Positions 22,001 to 37,000 of a DNA stretch of 64,000 bases are shown here, piece after piece. A program made the translations under genes and the position numbers. Where the stretch lies: NCBI GenBank assembly GCA_008360975.2, contig CM039211.1, forward strand, positions 72,685,965-72,749,964. Reading direction: 5' to 3'. The stretch comes from Lichenostomus cassidix. Its lineage: Eukaryota; Chordata; Aves; Passeriformes; Meliphagidae. Below the pieces are notes generated by a model, which was not told the DNA's origin, searched no databases, and saw nothing but the letters and a program-made list of their open reading frames with translations. Position 1 is the stretch's first letter. Every line of letters begins with the position of its first letter.

Positions 22001-25000
22001 ACCATTATCCTGCCCCACAGGATAACACAGATTACACACATGGGAATTAAATATAAACCTGTCTTTACTCACAGCCTCCAGTTCAGCCCTCTAGGAGCAT
22101 GCTACAACCCTTCTGCTTCCCCTCATGCTGCCTGACCTCTTGGCAGCATTGTCACAGCTTGAGCACCAGCCACACGTACAGAACAGTTGGACTCGCAAGT
22201 CAGGTGGAAACACAGAATTCTGCTCCCAGATGCTCCATATTGCTTCCTCCAGCCAGTGTTATCCACTCATCTTCCTCCCCAGACTCCTACCTGTAAGCTA
22301 GTTCTGATGTCAGAAGTTTGGATTTCAGACCCTCCTCTCTCAGGCACCTCATACTTCACCCTACATTGTTGCTGCCTCTAAGAAGATATCCCTGTTTTCC
22401 CAAAACTAGCATTCAGACAATGCTGTTTAAAGGAGATAAGGTACACCCCAAAAGCCTGGCTCAGATTTGGATTTGAAGAATGAAAATATGCTGAATCCAT
22501 ACCCAAAAAGCAAGGAAAATACATGGGTCAGAGAGAGACAAGTCAATCCTCCTACAATTACGGTTGCAGGTAGCCATCTCAAACATAGGAGCACGGAAGG
22601 AAGTCTTGGTGCCTTCTGAAACTTCATTAAGAGATGTATTTGTAGCTATATTTTCTTGTAAAAGTAAGGAAGAGTCTCTTGCAGAAGGACTCCTCCATAA
22701 TCCTCACAAAAAAAGCAACAGTATTTTTGTATCACTGCTGAAAGTGGTTGAAGATGACCAACTATTTGCTCACCAAGGACCACACACACATTCCTGTGGA
22801 CTAGAGACTCAGCACACCTGCTCATTACTTCTGAAACAGAAAGGGAACCTTCAAAACAGAAGGGGATTTGGTTTATTATTATTATTTTAGTACAAGACAT
22901 AAGCCACTACACAGAGAGACAGACACACACCTCATGCATGCAGCAACACTAACTGATGAGCCATTACTAAAAGCTGGAGCAATGAGTGCTGGTGAGCCTG
23001 ACCAGTGCCCCTCACTCCCTGCAGGTCTCAGGTGCCCCACGGGCCAAGAGCAGGAACATTATGGAAGCCACAAGCAGCACCTGAGCCGAGGTGCACAGAT
23101 CAGGACAGACAGAAGATGGCACAGCACTAGAGAAGCTGGTCAAGCCTGGTGCTGAAGTCAGGCGTGACTACAAAGATGGAGCAATTGCCAGAGGACTTGG
23201 GAAGTCCTTGGTTGTGCTAATCAAGGTGCAGGACAGACTGATAACCACAGCCAACAGTATCCAAGACATTCCAGAATTTAACAGAGAGATGGAGCAAAAG
23301 CTCATCTTGATTCAATACAGCAAAGTGGCTCCCTTCCAGGACTGACAAGATGGATGAAACACACAACACAGCCTGTTCCCTGGGCACCAGAGCAGATTAG
23401 ATAGAGGGTATAGCAGACAGCAAGAGAAAAGCCTTTGAGATGACACTAACTCAGCAAGAATGCATAAAGTTCCTCCACTTGACACAGTCTACTTTCTCAT
23501 GAGAACACTGCCCATTAGCTTAGTCACCTTCCTTTTCTATGGAGAAATGTCCCTGCAAACAGAGCAACAGTCAGTGCAAGTCTTTTGCGAGGTGTAAAAC
23601 TATTTAATAGTGTTTTGCCTGTACAAAGTTACTCTACCAATACAACCTTCTACAAGAAGAGGCCTAGACGTTCTCCTCTGCAAGTGTAGAGCTGGATTCC
23701 AAGTCCATTTCTCTACAGATCAGTTTACCTAAGACGTTACAGAATAACAACTAACTTTAAAATTGACAAACCCTTTCGTTGGGCTTCCGTGTATTTCAGA
23801 CATAAATATGCACTTCCTTTTGGTGGGAGGATCTTCTTCTTCATCAGAAGAGCTTTCTATTGTCAAGTCGATAACATCAACCTTCTTCTTGTTTACCTCA
23901 CTGGCCACTGTCACGGAACATGGTTTGCTAACAACACTGGAACCTGAAGAAGAAAATAAAACATCATTGTTCCCCAAAAGCTGGTGACGTCAGCAGTTTC
24001 TATTTGCAAGAGAACCAGGAACTCAGATCCTGTATAATAGATCACCTTCTTGGCCATTACAAAGAATGTTTTGCCCCAGTAACTGCCTTATGGCTCTTCT
24101 GTGCCACATAGGGACTATTAAAGAATGAACTTTTGTTTTCACATACCATTTTAAGGATGTAAAACAAAAGCAACTTTTTATTTTCTTAACTGCTATTATA
24201 AAGAGCAAAGACAAAGACCAAAAATGTACTCTTGAAGAGACATAACCATTTCTTTTCTAGATTGAATTACAAGAAGGTTAGAAGTAGTAAGCCCTCCACA
24301 AAACGAACACCAACAACCACATGCACCATCCAAGCTACAAAGAAGTCTCCAAGACCTCTTGCTGGTTTGCAACCAGCACCCAGATGTACATACTTTCTAT
24401 TTTGGTGCACTGTTGACTTGACACTTTCACAGCTTCCTTCTTTGGCCTCATGGGGCACCAGGAGCCATCTTCTTGGAATTTGATCTCATCCACATCAGAA
24501 CATTCATTAAGGATTTCCATGAAGAGGCTGAAAAAATAAAGTTTCCCTTTTGATTCAAAGTGAAATTGTTATTCTACAGTGAAAAGGAGACACAGTGAAG
24601 AAGATAATTATGATCACCTTCTACCCACTGTGTCTACTCTCTCCCTAGTTCCTCTTACCTGAAAGCCTGTAATAACAGCCTTTGCAGGTATCAGAAATTA
24701 AGATTATACCACCCTATCCACAGCTCACTCCAACACTACTGCAATTCACAGATTTTCATACAGAAGCAGAAATCATCATCACTTGAACCAAGTTAGGTAA
24801 CTGTTGTAAGTTAAAAGTTACATTTTGAAGTTAACACCTTTCAGGGATAGGGATATGGAAAAGGAAGACCTATCCTTAGATGTCATATTTAGATTTCTCC
24901 AGAGGAAATACTCTGAGACCCAAGAGTTTGATGGTGCACCCAGGATATAAACCTACATAGTTCATTACATGGGAAGAAAAACTAACAGAGTCTAATAGTT

Positions 25001-28000
25001 CCTCCAGTCTGAAGTATTTTGATATTTCATAAAAAATATTATGAAATGGCTAAACCTCAAGTCACAAAAGTAGCTACTGAGTACCTAAAGAAAAATTTTA
25101 AGTAACTGTGTAATATGCAAAGCCAGTCTCTTACCCATCTAGTATCAGACTCTCATATGCTGCCTTTTTGTCACAGACAGGGCAGATCCAGGTAGGTTTC
25201 TTTTCATTCATTTGAAGATAAAGAGCAGCATCAAAACATTGCAGGTGTGTGCAAGTCACAGCCCGGCATGGGATTGTCAGTCTCATTTTTCCCAGCTGCA
25301 AGAGATGCATTTAAAGGGTGTCAGAATAGAAGACAGAGAAACAGGCCTGAATTGTTAACAATGAATCCAGAGGCATTTGGTGAAACAACTCTTCCTGCTC
25401 ACTACAGAGATGCCCTGGGCTAAGGGTAGTGCAAGCAAATCCACCCCATCACAGAACTCACAGTGCTCTCAAAGGAGAAATTAAGCCTTGCTCTAAGGCT
25501 TCACCACACTGAGAAGAGTCAGGAACATTTCTGATGGACCTGCAACCATGTACTCACAGGATTTCATTTTTATTAAACAGTCTACTCAAGTACCCACTCC
25601 TGTAATTTTCTTTTAATCCAATTATTTCACATGTTTTCCTGAGGTCCAGGTACTTGTTACAGTCAGAATGACCAATTTCTACCTGGGAAGAGAACCCCCA
25701 AGGCAGAATTACCTTGTTATAAGGTGATCAACTTTTTTTTGTTTGCTACCATAGGTGCAGTATAAGCAAAGCCACCAAGATGAAGAGATAAGAAGTTGTA
25801 CTTATCACTGTATCCTTTAATTATTCTGTCAACCTGCCAGATTAGCATCAGCACCTCAATATAGGAGATTAATCCTTCTACAGGCCTCAGTATAGAGTCA
25901 CAAGCAGCAGCTTGACTCAGTGCATCACAACTGAGACATTCAGTCCTAAACCCCAGCTGGGTGACTGCTGCTACCATCAGGTGCTTGTAGGAGCACCCTT
26001 CTCCCCACTATTTTATCATGACCCATTAATAGAAAATATAAAGCCAGTGAGGTTTCTAGCAAGGCCTTAGAAAAGCAGTCCAATTCTGCACTAAAGATGA
26101 AAATATGAATCTGTATCTGGAAATTTCCAGCCATACTTACAGGACACATCAGAGATACTCGCAGGCTGGTTGTGGCAATCTCACTATCAGGATCTGCAGT
26201 TAGTTTTTCTTTAACTAGTAAAATAAATTAAGAAGTAATAATCATTATTTTGAATGCCAACCTTGATTCAGCAGTACATGCACTTTTCTTTCAGCTGTCT
26301 AAAACAATAAGCATCTAGGAACACAGTTCACAATCAAACAACAACAGTTTCACTACTTATAAGCAACTGGCAAACTGCATCACAACATTATCTGACACTG
26401 TTTGACTGCAGATGCAGTAGCAGCCACATGGTTAGCAGAGCAAACTCAACCCAACATGTGAAGAGAGAAATAAAACAATTATCAGAGAGTGTGTGAGGTA
26501 TAAGTGAAGAGAACTCAGGGCATCTACCTGCACCACACCACAGCCCAGCACAGTAAGGAAAGCTCATGCCATTCCCACAAGGACATTTCAGATGGGATCT
26601 CTGGGTATTCTCCCTTAAAAACCCCACTGAAAAAAAATGTGATGCCTCACCAATAGCCAAAGGAAGCTGTGAAACCCTGGGCATGGACTTATAGGATTTG
26701 CTGTATTTTAAGAAGAATTACCAGTTCTAGTTTTAAAGAGACTCTAACCACCCTCCAAAAGTACAGACAAGCAAGTTAATTACTTACTTAGTGCTCTGGA
26801 ATGATCGGGGTTTCTGATACCTTTCATTTTTAACCTCTGCAAAAGCATAGCTGAGGTGAGCTGGCGAACCAGGTACACAGACATGGAGTAATTCTATGAA
26901 AAGGAGGATTAGAGATTAAATGTTGATTTCATACAGTACTCCCACTATGACAATAGATCACTATTTACACTAGCTGTAGCATAGAGTAAAACCAAAAATG
27001 TGACTTTTTGCTTAATTGTTATTAAAAGCACTGACAAACTAATTCAATTCCATTGAAGTCTAGAATTGCCAGAATTCTCTGGCCAATCAAGTTTAATTAT
27101 CTGACTCCAGTTATGACTAAACTAAGAAAAATAATTCCACAACCAAGAGGCAATCAGGGTTCTTTCCCTGGAAAGATTGTTTATACGTGACACATTTCAT
27201 ATATATATATATATAGTCTTTTAAGAACTTCTCACATTCATCTCCTTAATCCTTCCCTTTTTTCAGTGTCAGTGGGGAGCTCAAAGGATCACAAGACAAA
27301 AGATAAATGGTCTTTATAGTACAAACAACACCTTCAGACGGTACAGAGATGTGGCTAGCACAGGTTTTTCCCATGAGAATTCTTCTTGTGTTTTATAAAT
27401 AAAGATAAAGTTTGGATGTTACTGGAACAGTGTCCCAGAACTTGGACAGTGCAGGCCTGGCCAATCAGGCCTGGGGGAAGGCTTCTGACTGACCAATCTG
27501 GGTGACTTTTGAAAACTCTATATATATATGATGAAATCAAAACAATAAAGGTCATTCCTTCTTGCCACTGAGAACTGGTGCCTTCATTACTCTGCTAGCT
27601 GCTCAACAGCGACACAGAGATGCCCCAGTTTCTTTGTACCTTTTCTTTAGTTTGTTCTGTACTTCTAAGCCCAGCCTTGTTACACCACGTCTGTTCCACT
27701 GAGCCTGGCCCAGTTCCCCAGCATTTTCTACTCCTCCCTAACTCACACCACTTGTCAGCTTCTTTTGTTCAGTGTTCACTCCCTCTTCTAGGTCACTAAT
27801 GAGAAATCTGCAATCCCCAGTGCTGCAGGAAAATAATGGTTTCATCTGTGTAACCAGAACAACCCGTGACCTCTTATTTCCACTCCCTGCCAGGCACCTT
27901 CCTATGGCTCCTACACTACCTGGGTACTGCACAGGAACTTCAAACTACTCCTACAGCCCTGCTGCCCTGCTCCTCCTTTGCCACCTATAGGAAAACCAGG

Positions 28001-31000
28001 TCTTACCTAGAGCAGAAGACAAAGTGCTCCAATTGCACATGAAATCACTAAGAACAACAGATTTTTGGGTTTTCTGTAAAGAATGGCCACCTACAGAGAG
28101 GTTTCTATAGTCTCAACTCTGCCCAGCTCTGGGGGGTTTATGCCCCCTAGGCTGAGCAGCCCTCCAGTATCAGTCCAGCCCATGCCAACAAGCCCTTACA
28201 TGACACCCCACGCTGTTCCCCAGGGTCTCACTTTGAGGATGAAAAGGAGGGAATTGTGGCACCAATATTAAACCACAGAACTTGCTTCACCTCTCAGGGC
28301 AATGTCCAAGCATTCTGAGTCATCTGCTTCCATCAGAGTATGTTTTGGCAATACAGGGAAGAGAGCAAGCAGACACCAGCATGAGAGGCCAAGACCACAC
28401 ACAGGACTGTAACCATTTTAAGATTCTGTGCTTTGACTGGGAAGCAACAGCTCAGATCTTTCTCTCCATTCCTCTTCTAGAAAATCATCCTTTGATGTCA
28501 GCACTGCCCTTCATTTACTTTTTTGAACATTAGCTTTCAATCCAATTTCTTTTTAAATTTTTAATATAGAAGTGTATACTGGAGTCTTTTTGAAACATGT
28601 GGTATCTTCAGTCCAGTCCAAATTTTGACTTTGAAGAAAAACTTATAGAGAAAACTATTTTGATAACTGCATCCTAATTTACACAACCAGCCACAGATAA
28701 GGAATAACTTGTTCTTGACTTGCCAACAGCTGAAAAGGTGCTCCAACAGTTATTTAAACCTAGGATGTAGTCAAAAGTTCCTTGCACTCTCGTTTCCTTT
28801 CCTTAATAAATCTACAGGGGGATTTACTATTCACACTACAAAAATAGTTTTTTTGACATATATTTCAGGTAAACCCTAAAAGCAGATTTTCTAGTGTGAA
28901 TCCTGTGAGGAAATATTTCCATCTGTACATGAATCTCACACGTGTTACAGAAAATGACCATAGTTCCAGAGCAAACTTTGTTTCCTTTCACTGACAGTAA
29001 GTTCAGCCACTTAACACAAAACAGTTGCCAGCCACATCAGGCAGTATGGGAGCAGGAATGCTCAAACAGGTTATTTAGACAACTTCCCACATCCTATAGA
29101 ACATGCAGATTACCTTTCCTATTTCAGAAGCCCAAGAAATGGAAATCTGGTTTGGCACTGCTGATGACAGCCGAACTAGAGATGTGATATTCAAAGGACG
29201 TCCAGGTCGTTTCTGTTCAATTCCATTTTTTGGTGGTGGAGCATATCCCTGTGGGAAAGAAGGACAAATGATGTGTTATCCAGTCTCCCTGCTGTACTCT
29301 GAAACGGCTGAGCTGGACTTGTTACTTTTAAATAGATCTACAAGAAGCAGATAAACTTAGAGGCTTTCTACCCTGGAGAGCAAAGCCAACATTTATTCTG
29401 AGAAATACCAGGCTTTCAGAGTGTAACACCGTAAGTCAAACACAGTGATAAGGCATTTGTGGTTTTAAAGAGGTTTTACAGAAGTGCTGAAAAGGTGGAA
29501 GAGAACACAGTTTGTGTCCAGGTAAGCTCACTCGAAGAGTAAAAGGTCATGTGGATGTTTTGTCCTTTTTTTCCCCATGCCCTGCTGGAACAGAGTGAAA
29601 CATCACAAGGTCACAGCCTTAGTGACAAACAGAGTAAGTAATGAAGACGTAAGTGTTTCACATACTGAAAACACTTCACTGATTAAAAAACAATTAAGCC
29701 TTGTTCCAAGAGCTCCAAATCTCCACAGTGACTGCTTTGCCATGTATCAGCTACACCTGGCCATACTGGCAACAGGTGTCACCTGTCCTCTGCCAAGGCC
29801 CCTGAAGAAGGACTGTACATGGAGTACCAGCTCTGTTTTAGAGATCACAGAATCAGGATGGTTTGGGTTCAGAGTGACCTTAAGGATCATCCAGTTCCAA
29901 CCTCCTCATCATGCAATAAGCCTGCAGCTTATTCCCCTCACCCTGCATCTGTCATGATGAAAACAAGCCAGTCTGCCACAGCTGCCCTGAGAATCTCTGC
30001 TCTGAGCTCGCAGCCAGCCTGCAGTCACTCATCTCAAACTCATCCTGCACCTGGAGGATGCCAGAAAGAGACTGAAGCTCTTTATCTTGCACAGACCTGA
30101 TGCATTTCATTTAGTTCAAGATAGCATTGTTTTATACAAGAAACTCACCCAGAAAGGATACGCTGGGGAAAAAATACGTATTTCTTTAACCAAAGAAACA
30201 CACACATTCATAACCTAGTGCTTGAAAAGAAGTTACTTTGAAAGATAAGTCTGGAGATAAAAACAATAAAAACAGTAATAATTAAAAAAAAATTAAAAAT
30301 ATAAACAGCCTCTTCCATTCACTAGCCCAGTATGCCATGAGTGCTTTATCCCAGAACACAGAGGCAGCAAGCACATACATAAGGAACTGCTGAAAATTTT
30401 GCATCCAAAAGATAGAATGATTTCAGAGGAGACTGAATGCAAATTTTTGTACATTTCCCAATATTTTTCTTTTCTTTTAGAGACAGACTCTGCAGTGCAC
30501 ATGCTTCATTTCACTGAAGCTTTTAGTGTCTTCTTCGACAGTGCTTGTTCTTGAGAACAGATTCGCTTTCACACTCCTACAGCCATGTGGAACCTTCCCT
30601 TCCTCTCCTTCTAGGAGCTAGGAGCACTCTGCTTGCCTCCCAGCCAGCATGGTCTGGCACTCTTTAGTCAGGCTGCCAACTCTAGTGGCAAGTAACTGCC
30701 ACCATTATTTGGGCTTTGAAGACTTCCATTTTTCTCCCAAGACCACAGTATTCAAGGCAGGTATCACCTGCTGCAGCAAGGAAATTCATCAAGTTCTCTT
30801 GATGGTAAAAGCATAACTGCCCTTTTATCTGGCTTTTCCCAAAGACACAGATACAGAAAACAAGCACAACCTGGAGCAGCAGTACTAGCACAGGGGCAGC
30901 ATTTCTCTGAAGCTTCTGATAAGGACTGCAGGCAAGGATATGATCAAGAATAATCTACAGACATCTGCAGAGGCATGAACTGCCCTTCCAGGTAAAGACA

Positions 31001-34000
31001 CAAGTTCACATATGAACTGTGCAAGTGGGCAACAGAAGCTGGCATCACTCATTAATTACCTAACACTACTGTGATGGACATCAGTGGTCTTCAAGGCAAA
31101 GAAATTATCTTACACTTCCTGCAACAGAAAGAAACCACCAGATGATGCAGAGAGGAACCAAATCAACAAAAAAAGTTGGCAGAAGCACTCAGACTGAGAC
31201 TCTATTTGTCATTCAGCTCATAGTGAATGAGGAGGGGAAGAGAAGTTGCCAAGATGATAGTGATTTATTCACTTTCTCACCTAAAGCTCGGCTGAACAGA
31301 TTAAAGAATCATCTTATGTGCAGTAAGAACCTAGAGGATTTAGCTCTAGAGCAAAGTAATAATCCAAGATAAGTAGTAGTTTCTGCTACAAATGTAACAT
31401 ATTACACACTACATAGAGAGCACAGCAGGGCGTAAACCTTATTAAAAGACAGAATCAGCTGACACTGATGTCCACAAGATAACATCAGACCTAATTCTTT
31501 TTGATTGGTTGCTGAAAGACAATCTGCAGAAGAGAAAACCCTCAAAGTTATCACATAGAATGTAACTGGCATGCACAGAAAATACTGACCAGAAAACATG
31601 AGAAAAAAAACCATCTTACAATCTGAAGATTGAAGTAGGAGGAAAAGAAGCTAAAGAGTCTCATTTAAGCTAAGTAGAGGCTAAAAAAAAACCCCAAACC
31701 AGTCACAATTGCATATGGGAGGAGGTAAGGTACAGGACAATACATCTGACACACCAAGGTGGTTACAAATATTCTGAAAAAGAGGTTTCACACCTTCTCT
31801 CTCCACACAGCATCTTTCTAAACCCACTGCTTAAAAACCCCTCTGTACTATGACTTTTTCCATCCTTTATAGCCTCAAGAACTATTTCTGAATGGGTTGT
31901 GTAAGAGTTTCTGCCTGTTCTTTGAAAGAATAAAGAGAAACCCATTCCAGAGATACTCTCAGAATGAGACAGCTTTTCCCCTTCTGTCTATATGCAAGCC
32001 TCGAGGTGACCCTGTGCGTATGTACTAATTTTTGCAACATCAGACACCTGTGAAATATGACTGCCAACAGTGCTCTGTTCCAGTATTAGCACATGCTAGG
32101 AACCCTAAAACATGTCTGTTCTTCATCCCCACAACAAAAAATGCTCCAACCAGACAGATGCAGAGCAGTGCACAAGTGGCACACAAGAGGTTGATGCCAT
32201 TCCCTCAGAACAAGAAGGAACTCAAACCCATCACAAATACAGGCAGCCCACACAGTGAGGACTACGAACCTCAAATTAACTCAGTTTGAAGACCTGTAAG
32301 GAGGATTCTCCATGCAGACATTGGATTCTGTTTGACATACTTAGCTATGTAAACTGCAAAAGATGATGTTTGCTATAGGAGGCTTAAACACAATTAGTCT
32401 GCACAGTGGCTCTAACACAACTAACACCAGTAATGCCTATCCCACACAGCAAATGTACAAACCCCATGCCTAACATTACAGAAATCCGAGTGATAAACAG
32501 CTTGACTGTTTTTGCAAGCTAGCATTACAGAAAAACACATACACACTCCACAAGTTACCAGGAAGCCACAAATACATACATACATTCATACTTACTGGCA
32601 ATGGGAACAGCTTCCCGTTTACTTTAATGCACAAACTATTAGGGTAATTATCCTCTTGAGGGCAGCTTGTCTCTGCCAGGCATAACCTGTATGCATAGAA
32701 AGAGAAAGCATCATTTTCAAGTGTCCCCACCAACACCCATTAAGCCAATTAAGTTTTCAGAGAACACTATACAAGACATACCTTAGCTGCACTTGGACGG
32801 TGTAATCTCTCCTGCCTCCTGGCAAGAAGTCCCTGCGACAAAGAGAAAGAAAAAGAGAAGTACCCACTTAGATAGCAGGACTCATATTGCAGCCATACAC
32901 AAAAACAACTGACACACCTGCCCCAGCATCACTAAACTTTGCTCTTATTTTTCTTTTATTGAGCTATGAACACCATACAAGTGATATTCCTGTTTAACTA
33001 CTGCCAAGTTACACAGGACTTCAAGACCAGCATCCTCCATCAAAAATTCATAGCAACAATAAAGTAGGATGCTGCCAGGGATGAAAAAGCACCTATGAAT
33101 TCTCATAGTTTACAACATCAACCCTGGGACAAAATAGAAAAGCAGGCTTCCATTCCTGCAGCCAGGCAACATGCAGGGAAGAGAAGCTTCCCACCTCTTT
33201 AAACAGTGACAATTACTTGGAACCGAGTAATTTTTAACTCTTTAATGGGGTATGATTTACCCAAAATGCACACATATTCTGCGTGTGATTGTTCCTGAAG
33301 AAAAGAGAACAACTATAAACTCAGTGTAACTTCAATGTGGACTATCATTCTGCATCTGCAGAGTAAGTGATGCATATAATGAACCAAAACCCCACACTTC
33401 CTCCTGAAATTTTGTAGTTTACCTACACTATTACTTCTTACCTGGAAATACAGATTTCTCTGACCTGCTGAGGTGTTAAAGCAAAGATAAAAAACTTCTC
33501 CTGGAACCTCTGAATACTGCTCTGTACTAGAAAAAGAAAGACACAAAAGAGGTTGAACCATGGTGATTAAAGCCGTTGATTAGAACAGGATCTGCAGTTG
33601 AGCTCTTCCTGGAACGAGGCATAAGTCACTGAATAGACTCAAATGGTGGTTGAACTGCATGTAACTGTTAACAAAAAAAGCAATGGAACAATCTTTCATT
33701 AAACTACATTCAGATGCTTTAATATCACATTACACTTCAGTACTAAAGCAGCTTGGCAAACTGTGTTATAATCCCTTCTCCACAAGGAGGAATGTTCAGA
33801 CAAACACACAACAAAATATTACACTGGATACCTGACAAAAGGAATACCACAGAGATGCTGACAACTACTGTAAGGTACTCCAGGAAGAGAATGAGCACCA
33901 GAAGTTATTAATGGATAGCTGGAATATTCAGGAACAGCTAAAGGTAACAAAACCTTTGGGGAGTAAGACAGGGAGCACAGCCCCTCATGCCAGAGAAGCC

Positions 34001-37000
34001 TTCAGTGGCATCTGACAAAAAAAGTAAGTTGGATTCTCATGTGAGCATCACATTTATTTGTTTCTCAGTAATGGGAATCAGCAATACTTTAGTATTTAAG
34101 GTCCACAGTATGCACGTGTTACTTTCCTTAAACTTGAGAAGTTAGAAATCCTGACCTGAAATAAAGGTAGATTAGACATGCCCAATTTAAAATAAGCAGT
34201 GGGGAGGACAAATGCTAAAATAGCACAACTGAACCAGGCAAATTTGGAAGAGTTGGACTGCCTTGTGCACTGTGACATTCAGGGGAGGCTGTTTCTATGC
34301 CCAGCAAAAAAAAAAACCACACAGAAAGAAGGCAAACATGAAATAGAACCCAGATGGAGCGAACACATACCAAGTCCCTCAAACTCAAAGGAACACTCGA
34401 ATTCCAAATAGCTACAGTGTGCACATATGCACACACACCACAGAGAAAGCATTTGATATTTTAGAGCAATATTTGAATACCTGTAAAAAAGACAGTGGAA
34501 ATCTTTTGTTATTTAATTCAGTGTGGGTTAAAACTAAACCCCACACTCACACTTGGGCTCTCGTATTAGTGCAAAGGAATACCACACTCATCCCTTCTAA
34601 AGCATGATGCAGTGAGGTGGACTCCTGGCTCTCTCTACCCTGTTATTTAAATATTTAACTCCCAAAAGCACAAAAAATGTGTGAGTGTCACTATGTACAA
34701 AGAGCAGTGACAAGAGGCATTGTAATTAATGTTTGTTAGTTAAGTTTTCTGCTTTAGGTACTGGAGGATGGCAGATGGTTAATACATGCCTCACTGAGGT
34801 ACAAGTCACAGCCTAAAAGACTTTATGATCAGTTAAGAAACTAAAATGTTTAAGAGGATGCAAACTATTTTATAGACATATTACTAAACAGTTAGGGAAC
34901 TTTTTTTGCCATGCAAGGTAAGCCAGACTGAATTTCAAGACAAAAACATAGTTCTAATAATTAAAAATGTTCAAGACTGAGGCACTTGAGGAAGATGGAC
35001 CAAATTTCAGATTATTCAGAAGACAAATGTCCACTCCCGATTCTAACACACAGTAGTGTAACAACCTGCAGGCTGAGAAACTTCACTACTCTGAGCACAG
35101 CACTGAACATTCCAGCACAAAGTATCTATTTCAGGGCCAGATAACAGAGCGGCAGAATTGTTGCAGTGAGATATGGGTAAAAAAGCAAACCAATGAACTT
35201 GTTCTCTTTACCCTGTTGCAACTTGTAAATTACTGACCCTGAAATCCTTTTTCTATTACTCCTAACAAAACTGTTCCTCATTTGCACTAGACAGAAACTT
35301 CAGGTCCGAATCTTTCAGCCAAAAAACTGAGGTTCAGACTAGGTATTAGAAAACATTTTCTTACCAAGAAGGTGGTCAAACATCAGAACAGGCTGCTCAG
35401 AAAGGCAGCCAATGCCCTAAGCCATCAGTGTTTAAGAGGAATTTGGGCAATGCCTTTAACTCTTACTCTCTAACTTTTGGTCAGGCAGTTGGATGATCAT
35501 TGTAGGTACCTTCCAACTCAATTACCCTGCTCTAGCATTTAATGTTCAAAAGACAAAGGCCTTAATCATACTATAACAGAAAACTATATTCTGAAGTGTG
35601 GCTTTACACTTTTGGGGAAAATGGTGAAGAAAGGGAAAAGGTAAAGATGTAAAAGGAAAGGAAGTTTCCACTTGTCCCCAGCTGCAAAAAGCCATTTAAG
35701 TCTGGGCTCAGCATTGTCGGAAGCAAAGCTTATTTAATGAATTAAGCAAGCTGCAGAGGTTTTAAACACTTACCTAGACTTGTGGGTTTAATAAGCACAT
35801 CGAGCACATCGTAAAAAGGTAAGCTTTTCAGCTGAACATCAGGATGAACAGGCGGGATCGGAGGGGATGGCTGCTGCATCTCAAAGTGAGGCTGCTTAGT
35901 GTCTTGGAGGAGCACGGAACTGACAGGAGACGACGGAGACTGAGGCGTGACTGAAGTTGAAGGGAGAGGATGAATGCCTGCAACAGCCAGGTCAGGCTCG
36001 ACTGGAGAGGAACTGCTGTCCAAGTTGAAACCTGCAGGTTTTATAGCCGACAAATCCGACAGCCCTTCAACTGTCCTTGGGTACCGACGCCTATAGAGTT
36101 CTCGTATTTTGATCTGAACTGCTGGGCTGCAGCCGCTCTTCAGTAAGTGCAGTGCCCTCATCAGGAGGTCATGTTTGCGCCCACTTTTGTTACGTCCAGC
36201 AAATCCCAGCAGTACTTGCAGTTCAGAAACACGAAAACTCGATACCATATTCTAGAAAGGAAAGAGGCACAGGTGAGCCAACAGCACCCCAAGGAGCACT
36301 GTGCGGCAACTTTCATCATCTGACAACTTGTTACTTGGTTATGGGTACTGCCCACACCTTACAGAGCACAACAGTACAGTTAGTTTAAAATGAAGAAACA
36401 AAGTGTCCAGGATGCAGGTTGAGTTTGCCTGCGTTAATGAAAGATTTGTTTCCACACTCAAACAATAGTAACAACAAAATCCTAAACGCACAGCACAAGC
36501 ACAACCTGTACCACAAAGAATCTGTCTCACTCTGTGGAATGAGATACCAAAACAAACCAAAACAATCAAGTGAATCAGTATTATCACCTGTCTTCCAACA
36601 CATTTTAAGCACTTCCTCATTTAATTTCTTAGTTTCTGAATAGTTTATTGTGAAATTCCCATTATTTTGGACACTGTGTTAAAGGCATGCATAAACAGAC
36701 AGTCACATCAGGTTTCATTGCTGAAAGAAATGCACAGCAAGGCAGACAGTTCTTAAAAAGCTAGATTATCTACTGTATACTGTGGTATACAGTATGATAT
36801 ACAAACAACATAATTGATTCTTCAAATGTCACAAAGAATTTCCTCTCCTTTTCAGATCACACTCTGGTAACAAGTGTCACAAAGATCTCTTCAAAACAAA
36901 TAGTACTATTTGCTTGGTTATCAGGCTTAGTTGTGGAAGACTGAGGATTGAACTATGAAGTTAAAAAATTAGAATCCTTCTGTTTATGAAAGCGTAAATT

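Larger units (their letters stand above)
21463..36251 (-). other. PIAS2: PIAS2 introns 2-12
   Basis: Intron spans: 2, 33527-35773; 3, 32833-33441; 4, 32687-32781; 5, 29249-32595; 6, 26894-29113; 7, 26215-26787; 8, 25296-26140; 9, 24528-25134; 10, 23944-24393; 11, 21603-23771; 12, 19640-21462. Recognised content is an old CR1 in intron 2, a CR1 scrap in intron 5 and a solo LTR plus an (AT)n run in intron 6. No nested gene or structured RNA was recognised. Confidence 0.7.
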
